A DNA stretch of 64,000 bases from Heligmosomoides polygyrus polygyrus (Eukaryota > Nematoda > Chromadorea > Rhabditida > Heligmosomidae), in assembly GCA_947396885.1 (NCBI GenBank), contig OX377202.1, positions 62,274,034-62,338,033 on the forward strand. Direction: 5' to 3'. Both the position numbers and the translations under genes were made by a program. The stretch's first letter is position 1. The number at the start of each line of letters is the position of its first letter. The notes beneath the pieces are model-generated. The model was not told the DNA's origin. It ran no database searches and saw only the letters and a list, made by a program, of their open reading frames with translations. Below, one piece after another: positions 51,323-62,691 of the stretch.

Positions 51323-51600
51323 TCATCTGTCGAGTCTTTTTCCAACAGGAACTAACGCATCGCTGAGCGTCATGGTATTGACCTGACATCCCTTGGAGTG
51401 CATGCAACTACTGCTATCGCCCATGTGGATGATTGAAAAACACGCTACCTGATCGGCCCACCTACTCGACAGCTTGGCCCGAGCGATAGCGTCTCGGATT
51501 CTTGAACACAAGTGCTCCAACACGCCTAGCGGCGTGCCTCGCACTTGCGCGCTTCGCGCGAATTTGCAGCACCACTGACCTATGGAAAGTAGTTTTTGTA
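51323..51600 (-). pseudogene. LINE RT C-terminal fragment
   Basis: CKFARSAQVRGTPLGVLEHL then SRIRDAIARAKLSSRWADQV, then in another frame TPRDVRS; pattern of the IRDA-AKLSKIRWAGHV and W-PRDVKR block at the C terminus of one LINE group common in hookworms. Confidence 0.6.
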
Positions 51601-51829
51601 AAACATAAAATTCGCTAACATCTAGCACCTGTTGCGTATTTTATCGGCATCAAGCCGTTCACGCCACTTCGGTACCTTCATCATATACATTCTTTCCTGA
51701 CCGGCCAGTAATGTCATTGGTTTGTGCTGCGCAGTACATCTCTCCCTCAGGTTGTTCGTCCGCAACCGTCCTCATGCTTAACAGCTAGCGTTTCCAGATA
51801 TCGTTAACATGTTTTCCGAAGCCAGGTTC

Positions 51830-52800
51830 CCCCTACTCGTTCCCTCTTCCTGGATCTAATTGCTGGTGCGCCTTTACCTGTCTTCCTTCCCCTCATTAGA
51901 CCCCCACCTTCCTGATACCAACTCCTGCCCACTTCTTTGTTTCCACTATTGAGCCCCTACTTGACTCTTCTTGCTGGTTTCCCCGTTCTGGCCACTCCTT
52001 CAGGTTGTTTTTTTCCTTCCTGGTCGCTCTACTGGTCCACCCTAGAGGTCCCCTTTACTGCCCTTCTCCACCACCTCCTTATTGGTCCTCTCATGCTGAC
52101 GGCAGACGTCGGTGACACGTACTCATAATCAGGACGCTTGTTGAGCGACGTGGTGGGGGCGTCTTCTGGATCCACAAGCTCAGAAGCGCGCGCAGTCGCC
52201 GCTGTATCGAAGAGGCTATGCATATGGCAGATTCCTTGCGTTCCGTATGAATTCCCTTACTGCTCCCTTCTTGTTGGTTCCCCGTCCTGGTCCCTCATCC
52301 AGTTTCCTTCTTCCAGGTAGATTCCTTCCCCCCCCCCCCTCGGGATCCTCCTTACTACTCTACCCCAACTAAGTAGCCCTCCCACGCTCACGGCACGACG
52401 ACGGTGAGCGAACGCACATTACGCGATATCGGTGTCACATCTTCTAAACCCGGTCTCTCTTACCGGTAATGGATCCTTTTGCTGATCCTCCTTTTTGTCC
52501 TCCTTCCCCCCCCCCCTGATTGGTAACTCCCTTCTGGTCCCTCCTTATTGCCTGAACCCTTCTTGGTGCCACCTCCTGGCCTGCTTCATTGTTCCCCCTA
52601 TCGTCCCCTCCAATCCCGATGCCTCCTGCAGGTCGCTCCCTCCTGATCGCTGTCGGTTCTCCACCCTCGAAGTCCCCCTCCTCATCTTACCCCATTAGTG
52701 GTCTTCTCATGCTAATAGTACGGAGTCGGCGACACGGCTTCTGAATCTGGACGCTCAGAAACGCGCGTAGGTGCTGTTGTGCTAAGCAGTAAAGGGCTGC
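51830..52800. repeat. Pyrimidine-rich tract with two diverged ~600-bp units
   Basis: Long CT-rich plus strand. Segment 52040-52210 (CTCTCATGCTGACGGCAGAC, GTCGGTGACACG, CTCAGAAGCGCGCGCAG) is matched by 52660-52790 (CTTCTCATGCTAATAGTACG, GTCGGCGACACGG, CTCAGAAACGCGCGTAG). Confidence 0.65.
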
Positions 52801-52839
52801 GCTTCCCCTGTTGCAGCAACATCCCAGCAAATTTTGCTG

Positions 52840-52945
52840 TAGATGATGAGGCGTATCTCACACAGGTTAGATCACTCGACCGCCTCTGCTGTAGATGATG
52901 CGGCGTATCTCACTTAGGTGAGATCACTCAAACGTCATCGACCGC
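52840..52945. repeat. ~60-bp direct duplication
   Basis: CTGTAGATGATGAGGCGTAT...GATCACTC...CGACCGCCTC occurs twice in tandem. Confidence 0.85.
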
Positions 52946-52950
52946 CTCAA

Positions 52951-54858
52951 TTATTTAGAGGTAGATAGATAGATATAGAAAGTTTTTTTTTCGGAGGCCT
53001 TCTCTCGATTACGCGAATCGTATCGCAGCGAGTGGTGTCTTTCCGATTCCTCGTTGCGGTTAATCCTACTTTCGTAATCCCTGACCTCCGAACGTTCGCT
53101 AACGCAAGAAGAGAAGTAGAGTCGAGTAAATGAGCTGAGTCCGACGTTCATCGTCATCGTCGCAGAACTTCCAAGCAGCTGATTTATCTTGCTCAATTCC
53201 GGTTCTAGACCATTGGCTGGTACGTCATTATGTTTTCTGAACTTCATGGATATGCGTAGCTGGAGCAGTAGTGGATGTTCCTCCAATCGTAAGTCGGATA
53301 CAAGAAAGTCATCCGTTCTTCATCAACATCGTCTTCGTAAGATTTAACTGAAGCAAAACGCATACAAAATCTAATCGTTTCGGTTGGCTGTTGTTCCGGT
53401 GTAATAAGCGTCGTCAGCGAAGCGACTGCTTGCCGCCGGCCTTGTATTTAGAATGCTGTGATTCTGGTCTTGAATCCGCGATGCAGTTAAATGCTCAGAT
53501 ATACTGATGGTGAGTAACCTTCTTGCACAGTAAAATGATCTTCCCATATTCTGCCACGTTGAAAACTTGCCTTTGGATTAAGACATGTGACTAGTCATGT
53601 CGTTTCGTTGACGAAAACTGACGGGAGGTTCTTAAGACCTAGACATGAGTGTGGTGGAGGATTCTTAAGAGAACCTGCTGTTAGCACCTGCAATTGCTCA
53701 AGAACCATCAGGGGACGATCGCACCACCTTCACAACAAACTTGGGTTCAACTATCCAAATTTGAGATTCTAAAGAAGTCGAACTTGCCGGAACGCCTGTT
53801 AGTAAAGCTTCCTCACAATCTCGGATTCTGACTATGAGTCCAGCACACCAATGGATAGGTCGGCTTCGCCTAATGATGGGATTCATCGAGTGTCAGACCT
53901 GATCAGCTCGCTGCTTTCCCTGTAGCAAATTTTCGTCCTCTTGCATATGTTTTTTCTCAGCTGCACAAATAGCTCTGGCATCGTTCGATTTTCATCACTT
54001 GTACTATTAAACTCGCAATCAGCAGAATCGGCAATGAATCGCTGGCGACAACAGAGAAAAGGAAGTGAGGTAAATTTAGATTCTTCAAGAGTTTATCCGA
54101 GATGGTAGCGACGATAATGGAAACAGCAGGAGCATAGCAAGGAGCGGACGGAAACCGGTCTAATGCGACAATCATGTCACGTCATATCTTGCTGAAGGTA
54201 AGCAGCAGCTAGTAAACGAGAAAGCGTTATCATCCTCTAGTAAAAGGTGTTAAAATAATGGAAGGCGAAAACCGAATTCTAGTTTGAAAAAACCATTCTG
54301 ACCACCTTCGATAGATTATAAGCCTGCTAATCGCAAAAGCAATCGATGGGAGATTATAGACGATCCGGTAAAGTACATAGTAATTGGGTTGGCTGCCCTA
54401 TTTGAAGTGCTTCAGCAACACTTGCCGCTAATCATTAACGGTCCTCCTTGTAAAAGTTGTAGCATGCGACAGCAAATGATCCTACCTATTCGCTACCTCT
54501 TGCGGGCGTAGTCTTGGAACTTCCCTGACATGTAAATGAATTCGCTAACGCGCAGATAGCCAGACGCAAATTCTTTGATTTTTCTATCCACTCTGTAACC
54601 TTTACGTTCTACGACTCCTTGTGGATTTTTCGGAAGCCTTTCTCCACACTTGCGGACGCGTTCTTCGAATCCGAATGTGGAATATTCGGATATGGAATCG
54701 CGTCCTGGCTTCTGACTAACGTCGCTGTAGATAACACATATTAAAACTCGGGGAGGGCGAGTTGGATTACGAGCTGGGAAAGGGCTTAATACGGGCAAGG
54801 GCATAATAAATAATGCTGCGCCATCACGCTCAACCACAAACAAACTGTGCAAAAGCAA
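52951..54858 (-). other. Cluster of unrecognised open frames, possible host exons
   Basis: Minus-strand frames at 54858-54493 (NPTRPPRVLICVIYSDVSQK ... GYRVDRKIKEFASGYLRVSE, followed by a possible AG|GTAGCG donor), 54175-53957 (hydrophobic: HFLFSVVASDSLPILLIASL) and 53286-52951 (acidic/basic, ERHHSLRYDSRNREKASEKK) look protein-like in composition, share a strand and sit close together. I recognise no family and cannot fix splice sites, so a gene is only a suspicion. Confidence 0.25.
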
Positions 54859-55719
54859 CAGTGCGAAAGCGTAGATGTATGCCGGATGGAAAACCTAACT
54901 AGCCGTTTCCTGGTAATGCCACTGAAGAGATGAAAAGGTCTGACAAAAGAAGTGCTCTGTTCAGGGCATAATCGAACATGTGGTTTTAGCTTGTCACCCA
55001 TGCAGACAGAGTGGCCTCAATCGCACACTGGTGCGGTACAAATTTATTAGCTCGACATTTTTTTCAAGACTCTTCGGAAGAATTCGGAGCTTCTACTAGT
55101 GAAACAGATTTAGAAAGTCAAAAGTTCTCTACGTCCAGGGATTGGAGAGACAACGAATTAAAAGTGACGGCAAACCGTTTTGAGTCAGATTTATTCGACT
55201 ACATACCTAATCCTTTGTTAACCTAGGAATTGGTGAGCGATTGCCAACAAGACAGAATCCGATTTTGTGCAACTGCTTGTGAGTGCTGGCACTAACTGAT
55301 GATTCAAATCTGTTACTGATAATCGCTGATCTGGAAAACTGGCCGTCATTGTGAAGAAGAATGTTAACTTGGCAGTAAAACACCAGGACACCTTCCGGAG
55401 AAGGAGAGCTTGCTAAACTGAGCCAACCAGCTACATATGCTTTAGGTCCATTCCGTAACAGAATGCACGTGCTACCCTGGTTTTTACTCAAGTGAGAATT
55501 ATTTCGTTCCCACCACTTTCAGCGGATGCCGCCGAGATTGGATACCTAATTTATTTATTAATAGTGCTTCAAAGAACGCACTTTCAGAAAGCGAATGTGA
55601 ATGTTGGTGAAGGTGCATTGTAAACTTTTCAGCCACAACAATTTTAATTGACCGGGATAATCATAAAAATCAGCAGCATACGTAGATTTGTTGGCACGGG
55701 GAAAAGCTGTTTTGTTAAG

Positions 55720-55930
55720 GTTTTTGAACTGTTATAAGCCTCCTCCTTTTTGCTGGCGCTCCACAACTAAGAGCAATACTAAAGGAGGGTAGAACGTATG
55801 TTTCGTACAATCGTGCAAGAGAATGAGGCTCAGTTGTATAAACGTTGCGGAAAATCAGACATAGATCAACAAAAACTCCTCTAATCAAAACTCTGATTTC
55901 TTGAGAGAAAGGTAACCTTAAGTCGAACAA
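55720..55930 (-). pseudogene. CR1/Jockey-like RT thumb fragment
   Basis: LCLIFRNVYTTEPHSLARLY then ETYVLPSFSIALSCGAP, the LINE pattern of (F)RS...LVxLYKTYVRPxLEYxxxxWxP. Only this part is kept. Confidence 0.6.
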
Positions 55931-55942
55931 TACACCCTCTAA

Positions 55943-56077
55943 GGGCCGGATTCATCAACAATTAAACCCGCGGGTATGCGGAGTATAAAGGGTAGAGATA
56001 AGACGAAGGATAGAAAAGTATGCTTCAACGTGTGTATCTCTGCCCCTTATACCCGCGGGTCGTTGACAAATCCGGCT
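55943..56077. repeat. Palindromic MITE, copy C (shorter)
   Basis: GGGCCGGATTCATCAACAAT ... CGTTGACAAATCCGGCTC; about 25 bp shorter in the centre than copies A and B. Confidence 0.85.
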
Positions 56078-56079
56078 CA

Positions 56080-59000
56080 AGATCTTTTGTTATATCGGTG
56101 TTTTTGTCTACCGTTACCTTCTATCAGATGCTTCTCCAGTATGCAAGGCGATGCATTTGTCAAAATTTGCGGTCAGGTTCCAGCGTGATGCATAATCAGC
56201 TAATCTCACCGGGAAACGCGCAGCAAATACCACGTCATATCACGACATCAATGCTGTGTCAGTCGGTGACTCCAGCTGCTGCCTCTAAAGATAGGAACCT
56301 GTGAGACTAACATCCGCTTGGATCGCCGAAGATCGGACGTCGCAGATTATGCTCTATCGGCAGTTATCGCATGAAAGACAAACGGTGACAACTGACATTT
56401 GTATAGGGCAGCCTCAGTCTTTCAAAGTAGCTTTCCAGAAAAGCGAGGTTAGGGCGGGGCAGTCATCCACAAGGTCAGCGTTGCGGCCCATGTCGTATAA
56501 GAACTCACCATAAGCTACAGTGGCGGGATGGACTCTCAACTTTCTCCGTTTTCTCAAGGATCCCCTTAGGGAAAGGAGGCTGCCTGTGGTGGATAACATA
56601 CTGGACACGGTAGAACCCTGCAGTTGGCAGCCGGCCGAGTTTTATACGCAGCAGAGTCGAACAATGACAACTAAGCATATCATAGTTGTGTTAAATCCGT
56701 TCGATTTTGATTGAAATGAAGAGTGATGAAGTAGCGAGATAGCATCAAAGATCTACGGTTTTCCGCAGGATGAACCGATTACCCCATTCATATTGGACGA
56801 ATCCATCCAACGGCTCTTATACAACGGGAAAAAGATGCTATGTTCTCGTACCCCAAAATGCCAAAATAGATGTCCTTCAAGCCATCTGTTTGCTTAGCAG
56901 AGCAAACCAACTTGTGAGAGGGAAAAACCGGTCACTATCGCGGAAAATGACTGTGTGGCTGCGATTTTCGGTAGAAAGAGATATTATTGTTTGTTATGGC
57001 ACGAAGGACTAATGGAAGATGCGACCGAAAGCAAATCCACCAACTTCAATGCCTAGAGCCTCTGCGATGTCTGTCAGTTAGGAGCTGTAGATGTGTAATG
57101 TTTAGCCCTTTATTTCAGCAACCGCCTTTCTATTTAAAGCAGGCGTTCGAAAGTAATAATAGGAAGCACTTATAAACCTCAGTCTTCAGGCCGAGTCAGA
57201 AATCTTGCTACCTATGATTTTGGGCGTTTGGGCCTTTGGGCGCATTTAGAATATGCGAGACAGATAGCAACCTCCAAAATTAGCTATTGGCCATCGTTAA
57301 TCAAACTCACCTCGTGTTGTAGGCATCTAGTCACTGAGAAGCTCTTGTAGTGTTTGATAAGAGAATTCACTAGCTATTAGGGCTTAGAGATTTTTGGTGT
57401 TGCTAAGCCACGACAGAATTATCGGTTTGTGCCTGCTTTAGGTCATCAAATGGAATTTTAAACTGTGGTGATAAACCTAGGCAATCAACATGTTTTTGGA
57501 AGGAATGCCCCGCTGCTAAGAAGAGCTCACAAGTTTTTCCATTATACCTCCTACCTACTTGTTTCTTCATAACAACTATACCCTCGCTTTTTTCTTAGTA
57601 TGGGTATGTTTCACCAAGCTTATGCCATATACTAACCTTCTCATCCCTTCACCTTTAGTCTGCACTGCCATTTTATTAATTTGTAAGTTTTTTTCCAAAG
57701 AAGAGAGAAATATTTGATTAAAATTTACTTCAAGTACAAACCGGTGGCAATTTTTTTAGTGTCTCAAACGAAGAGATCGGTGCGCTTGTATACGTCGACG
57801 CGATTTTCGTTTGATTGACAGCAAACATTCAGTACAAAAACAGTTGTGGAAAACGTGCACATCTTCCGTTCTAAGTAGGATGCATATGCACCACCAAATA
57901 GATGAAAATCGCGATATGAGTGGCGAGTGAGTGATGAGTGTTTGACGCCATCTTTTCTTTTAAAACAATGAGAGTTGCAGACGTTCTGCACCTTAGAATG
58001 AGTTTTAGATCAATATTTTTCTTGAAAATTAAAATTTTCATCAAAACTTAAAGCGTCTTTTTGGCGCAGGTGAATTAAACATTTTAAAGTAAAGTTACAA
58101 TTAATTTTCTTGGTTCAAAAAATTATCATAACTTTTCTAGAAAGTGTGGCCTAATCCAGCAGGTTTGGCTATTTTAGAAATACGAGTGCGGCGAGAAAAG
58201 AAAGCAGGTCTTTGCGATAATCACATAGAAAAACGTAAGCGGACACCAGCTCTTATTTGATCTTCTTATTGAACTTGCCTGAAAATTTGTTGCAATAAAA
58301 GATCGAAATAATGGGACGGTTTCTTCGAAGCTTCAGATCAACTCATCTAACATTGGAAGGCACAGCGGCAGTTACAGAACGAAAGACTGGCCTCTACAGT
58401 GCATTTGGAGCCTCATTGAGATCAATCTCATCGCTATATAGAGGGGACTAATTACAGAGGGTGCAAAGCTATACGCCCAATGAAGCCGATCGTGGTGAGA
58501 AAGACTATTCCTTAACTTCAAACAAATGACGGCTGATTCCGTGAAGTCTCCCTATCGCTTCTTTTTTATTTGGGCTTATCTAATGAAAAGCAATAAAACG
58601 CCGTAGTTTGGCGATAATGGCCTTATGATGTATTGAGAGCTTAGTGAAAAGGAATTTTGTCTATATAGAAACTGATTGCGACTATCGCATTCAGATGAAT
58701 CATTCGAAGAAGGAATAGCAATGGCAAGTGCCCTGCTAAAAAGCAGAACAGTAAAAACGGTGCTTTATCACGCGACACTAGCACACTAGCAGGCAGTTAA
58801 CGTCACTATGGCCTATTCAAGGCAGCATTTATGTTGGGGTATCAAGACCATGACTGCCGTTGATCGCACACCTCGTTCTTCTACACCCCTACGTTCGAAT
58901 CTGTAGCAGTTCCCCATTCGACCTCTGCTGCTGATGCTCCTCACTGCAAGGAGTAACGATCATTTGAAGAGGAGCAGTGTGTGCATTGGGTTTTTTCCGA

Positions 59001-61290
59001 ACGCAAAGAGCATTTACCGGGATTTCGCTGTTATTTGTGGTACAAGTGCAGCAGTTTATTCAGCAGAGTAACACTCGTCTGTCCTGTTCTGACCGAGAAA
59101 AGCATAAAGAGCTCTGGCGAACACTGCTGCAAAACGCACACGCATGCAAAAGCAAGCTATTCGAACTGTCATGGTCGAAGCGAACGGAGTGTTCTTGTTT
59201 TTTTTTCTCCAAAGATCCAATTCCTGTCCTAGTCTACTGCTTCGCTGCCAATTCCAAGCGGAGCCAAACTAATCGTGCTTCACCTTTGTAAAGCTCAAAA
59301 ATGAAGATACTGCAAGGGCAATGTGGCCCATGGTCTTTAGGATCGGTCCATAAAACTGAGACCGGGTTAATTATTATGTCTTTCTAGCCATAACTAGGGC
59401 CACATATCGCGTCGCAAAGCGTCGGAACTGTCGGAGTAATCCACCTGGTAAGGTGAGTATACCGTTAAACCCGCTCTTCAAGATTTCGATAACATAAAAA
59501 AACTGTCTATTTATCGAATACCACTAATTTTAGAACGATCCGTTTCAAAAATAAAATACATATTCAATGTCCTCGAGAAACCGACTTTTTAATGGCATGA
59601 AACATTCTCAGTGAGTGCAGAAAAACCCTGTCGATGATCTGCATGCTCTCCTCGACGGCAGATCCCTCTTCCGTAAAGGTAGAATTTCTAGTTTCTCGCT
59701 GCACTAGGTCAGCGAATATATATCAGACAGATGTAATCGGCCTCTCATACAGATAGCAGTGATACATTTCCAGCAAAAACTTCCCGTGCGCTAGCGGGAT
59801 TTCGCTAGTAAAGGGATTTGTCCGCTGCTTCTAACGTCATTGCTTTCTGAACCAAAAAAGATGTTCGGTTTTCTCATCAAGTGCACTTTTCAGTGAATTA
59901 CCAATTTTGAAGAGATTTTTGAGAAATCGTTTACCTACTCTTCCGTTGTATAAAAGTGTGTGATTAGATTTAGATTTTTTCCCAGTTTATGGAAAAGCCG
60001 GTAGCCAGTGTTTTCCTTTCCTTTTTCTGACATATTCAGTAACGACTCAATTCTCAGTAAGATGTGAAAAATTTTATTGACATGAACAGAGTTTCTTCCT
60101 TTCAGAGTTTTCATTATCATGTTGTTGTGAGTACCCAACTGGGGTCTACATCCAACTATATGAATGTATAGTAGCACAATATAGAGCAAATAGGAATGAA
60201 TGATAAGACTTACCGAACTTAATTGAGATAAATATCATTGAGTAACATCCACAGAAATAAAAAGAATGAAATGAATGCACCGCAAGTGGGTAACAGAGAT
60301 TCTCAAGTAGTCCACTCTAGGCGCGGTGCCCCCTTTCGAGACCAGGTAGTTGGCCCCATTGGCTCCTATCGGAGATATTTGTAGCTCCGCCTTTGCATAT
60401 TCTCTATATGACCTGCTGTGATGTCATAGCCCTATTGTGCTCGTAAAGTAGTAAGGCAATTATTACAAGTTGCTGAAAACACATTCGTTGGTGAACCACC
60501 ATGCATGTGTTCCGTGACCTGAAGAAGAGGAAAAAGCTTCGATCAGTTAAGCTCGCCATACATTCTGTTGTCATACGGGATAGGCAGTGGAGTGCGAGTG
60601 ACAATTCCGAGGCACAAGGTTGCAACATCTGCATGCAAAGTCTTTGACGTATCACGGACTCAGAAGACTCCAAATCTAGCCTGAGGAAGGATTCATATAC
60701 GCGACGAGCTGAAACTGTTCCTCAGACATGTACTGAAGGATAGATGACCCGGTGACTTCTTCAAGAAAAAAAACTTTCACGCTAATCGTTCTCAGTATAA
60801 GGTGGCAGTTGTCAGAATGGCCTCTAAATGGTCTGACTCTTTCAAGCTCCGAAGATGGCTATCACGGAATCGTTAGCCAATAAACGCGTTTGCCAACCTC
60901 GTGTGACCAAACAGCTCTTCATAATGGCGAAGTTGACTGAGAGTCAACCATTTCTTCAAACCGCAGAGCGGGGTTTCCCCGTGACTTCGAGAAATTGTGT
61001 GCATGCTCGTCTTGAAGGTCCACACCGCAAACAGAGGTGACGCTCGTCCACAGAACACCCTATACACGAAGGTTGTTTGGGGTGAGTTCAAGCGGACGTC
61101 TCCCTACTCCGCCCTGACACCGACAGCATCGTCTCGCCACGTACTACACATCGCCTACGCGGTCTGCTGATAGCGAAGGAACACGGTTCAGCGTAGGGTT
61201 CAGATGGCAGTCACGACGACGACACGTGAATCTGACTTGCACTGAAGGAAAATGATGGCATTACGTAACGTAGATACCGGCACCGATGAC
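56080..61290. other. Long interval without a recognised gene
   Basis: Short frames only. A possible exon on the minus strand at about 56624-56513 (CTGCAG acceptor, TTATG|GTGAGTTC donor) and open frames at 57991-57764 and 60673-60404 have no family resemblance. No repeats of the families above were spotted. Confidence 0.4.
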
Positions 61291-61299
61291 TGATATAAT

Positions 61300-61395
61300 G
61301 TAAAACGGCGAACATTCGCCGACGATGTCATGTTGTTCTTAGCCGGAACGTGTTGGAACCTTGACAAGTCTTGGAGAAGGAAGCAGACGGACTAA
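61300..61395 (+). pseudogene. LINE RT FADD scrap
   Basis: RRTFADDVMLFLAGTCWNLD contains an intact FADD box in LINE context; flanks are degenerate. Confidence 0.4.
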
Positions 61396-61599
61396 CTATT
61401 ATTTTGTTTAAGCGTTCCCAGTCACTTCAGCAATTTTTTGAAATTTTCCCATTTTCCCATTTTCAGTACATTAAACAACTATTGGCTATATGCACTACTA
61501 TTATCTGCAACATATGGCCGTTTATCAGCTAATTTGTGTTGCCCATAGAATTCTACAGAATTCCTGTGGTTTTGATAAAAGAAATCACCGAGGCACCCT

Positions 61600-61934
61600 T
61601 CAAGTTACCCATATCATGGAACTGCCTCTCCTGCAAATGGTTGGACAACTAAGAAACACAAGGTAGTGTGCTGGAACCAGGTATACTCTGGGTGGGCCAG
61701 AACACGGGGCATCCGAAATACTGAAGCTTTTTTGAAACTTTTTCGCAAGGTGTGGGCGCGCATTGTTGTGAAGGAAGATCTTCTCTTGTTTTCTACCAAG
61801 AAATCCTTCGGCGGGATCCAATTGCCTGCAATAGATATTGTCAGTGGCAGTAGTATTTCCAGGTAGCAGCTCCCGAAATGCCAAACTGAGTGGCAAAATC
61901 TTTTTGAATTTTCTAATATTAGATGGGACTCCAT
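61600..61934 (-). pseudogene. Mariner transposase fragment
   Basis: FRELLPGNTTATDNIYCRQL and KIFLHNNARPHLAKK are mariner core segments; the second catalytic Asp is Asn (LHNNARPH). The SPDLAPSDYH block is degenerate. Distinct family from the two others. Confidence 0.75.
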
Positions 61935-62559
61935 CGCGGCGTTCTGGCGCTGCGTCCTCTCCTACGATTAGTTTGTCTACTGCGTTGTTCTAGCTTGTAT
62001 CAAAGGGTTTACGATTTCACAATCAGCAGCTGCAGAGCACTCCCATAAAACGGGTAGCCATCCAGAAAGAATAAAACAATGTTGAAGTTATCTTAAAATT
62101 TTCATTGAGTATCAAGGCTGTGTTTACCTGACTGTAGAATTTCCAGTGACTCGCTTAGCGGAAGTCCTCAGAAAGTGCTTCTCGTAACTTGTCGGAGCAC
62201 CTACGGAATTCGGCTCCTTTCGTTTTTTCCACGATCACGTCAACCCTATTGATTCATATAACAGCATAAGACATGTTGTTAACGCGTTTCCCTTAAAAAT
62301 AAAAGTGAAAGAACTTAAGAAAATAACGATGGGGAACTACATGACTAGTCTTCCAAAGCACCACAGGCCATCTCCTCCGTAGCTTCTGTCCACGGTTCCG
62401 TTCACAGGATCATCCCGAAATACGATGGCGATATCGACTACCTATTTGCAATGATTCAGGAAGCAGAAGGTTTCATCGGTATCACAATGACACTGAGAAA
62501 GCTCATCTAAAAACTTCGTCCGAAAAGCATTTACATGAAAAAGAAGTAAAATTTAAAGA

Positions 62560-62691
62560 ATGATGAGTAAAATGTCGTTAATGCAATTTAACGGAGATTT
62601 TCGTCGCTAAATTTCGGTAAAAGTTTTTAACGAAAATTGCCGGTAAATCCGGTAAATCGGTAAATCGTCAATCGTTAAACACACATCCCTG
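62560..62691. mobile_element. hAT-like right end inside RTE YADD motif
   Basis: The reverse complement starts CAGGGATGTGTGTTTAACGA followed by stuttering TTTACCGGTAAATCGG, like the end at 14621. It abuts RTE sequence exactly within LLYAD|D. The left end was not located. Confidence 0.6.

Noticed and set aside
48836..51572. GCGCGAAGCGCGC hairpin with CTAGGCG as a Helitron 3' end
   Set aside because: Both copies lie in LINE RT coding (SAQVRGTPLGVLEHL), not at a repeat boundary.
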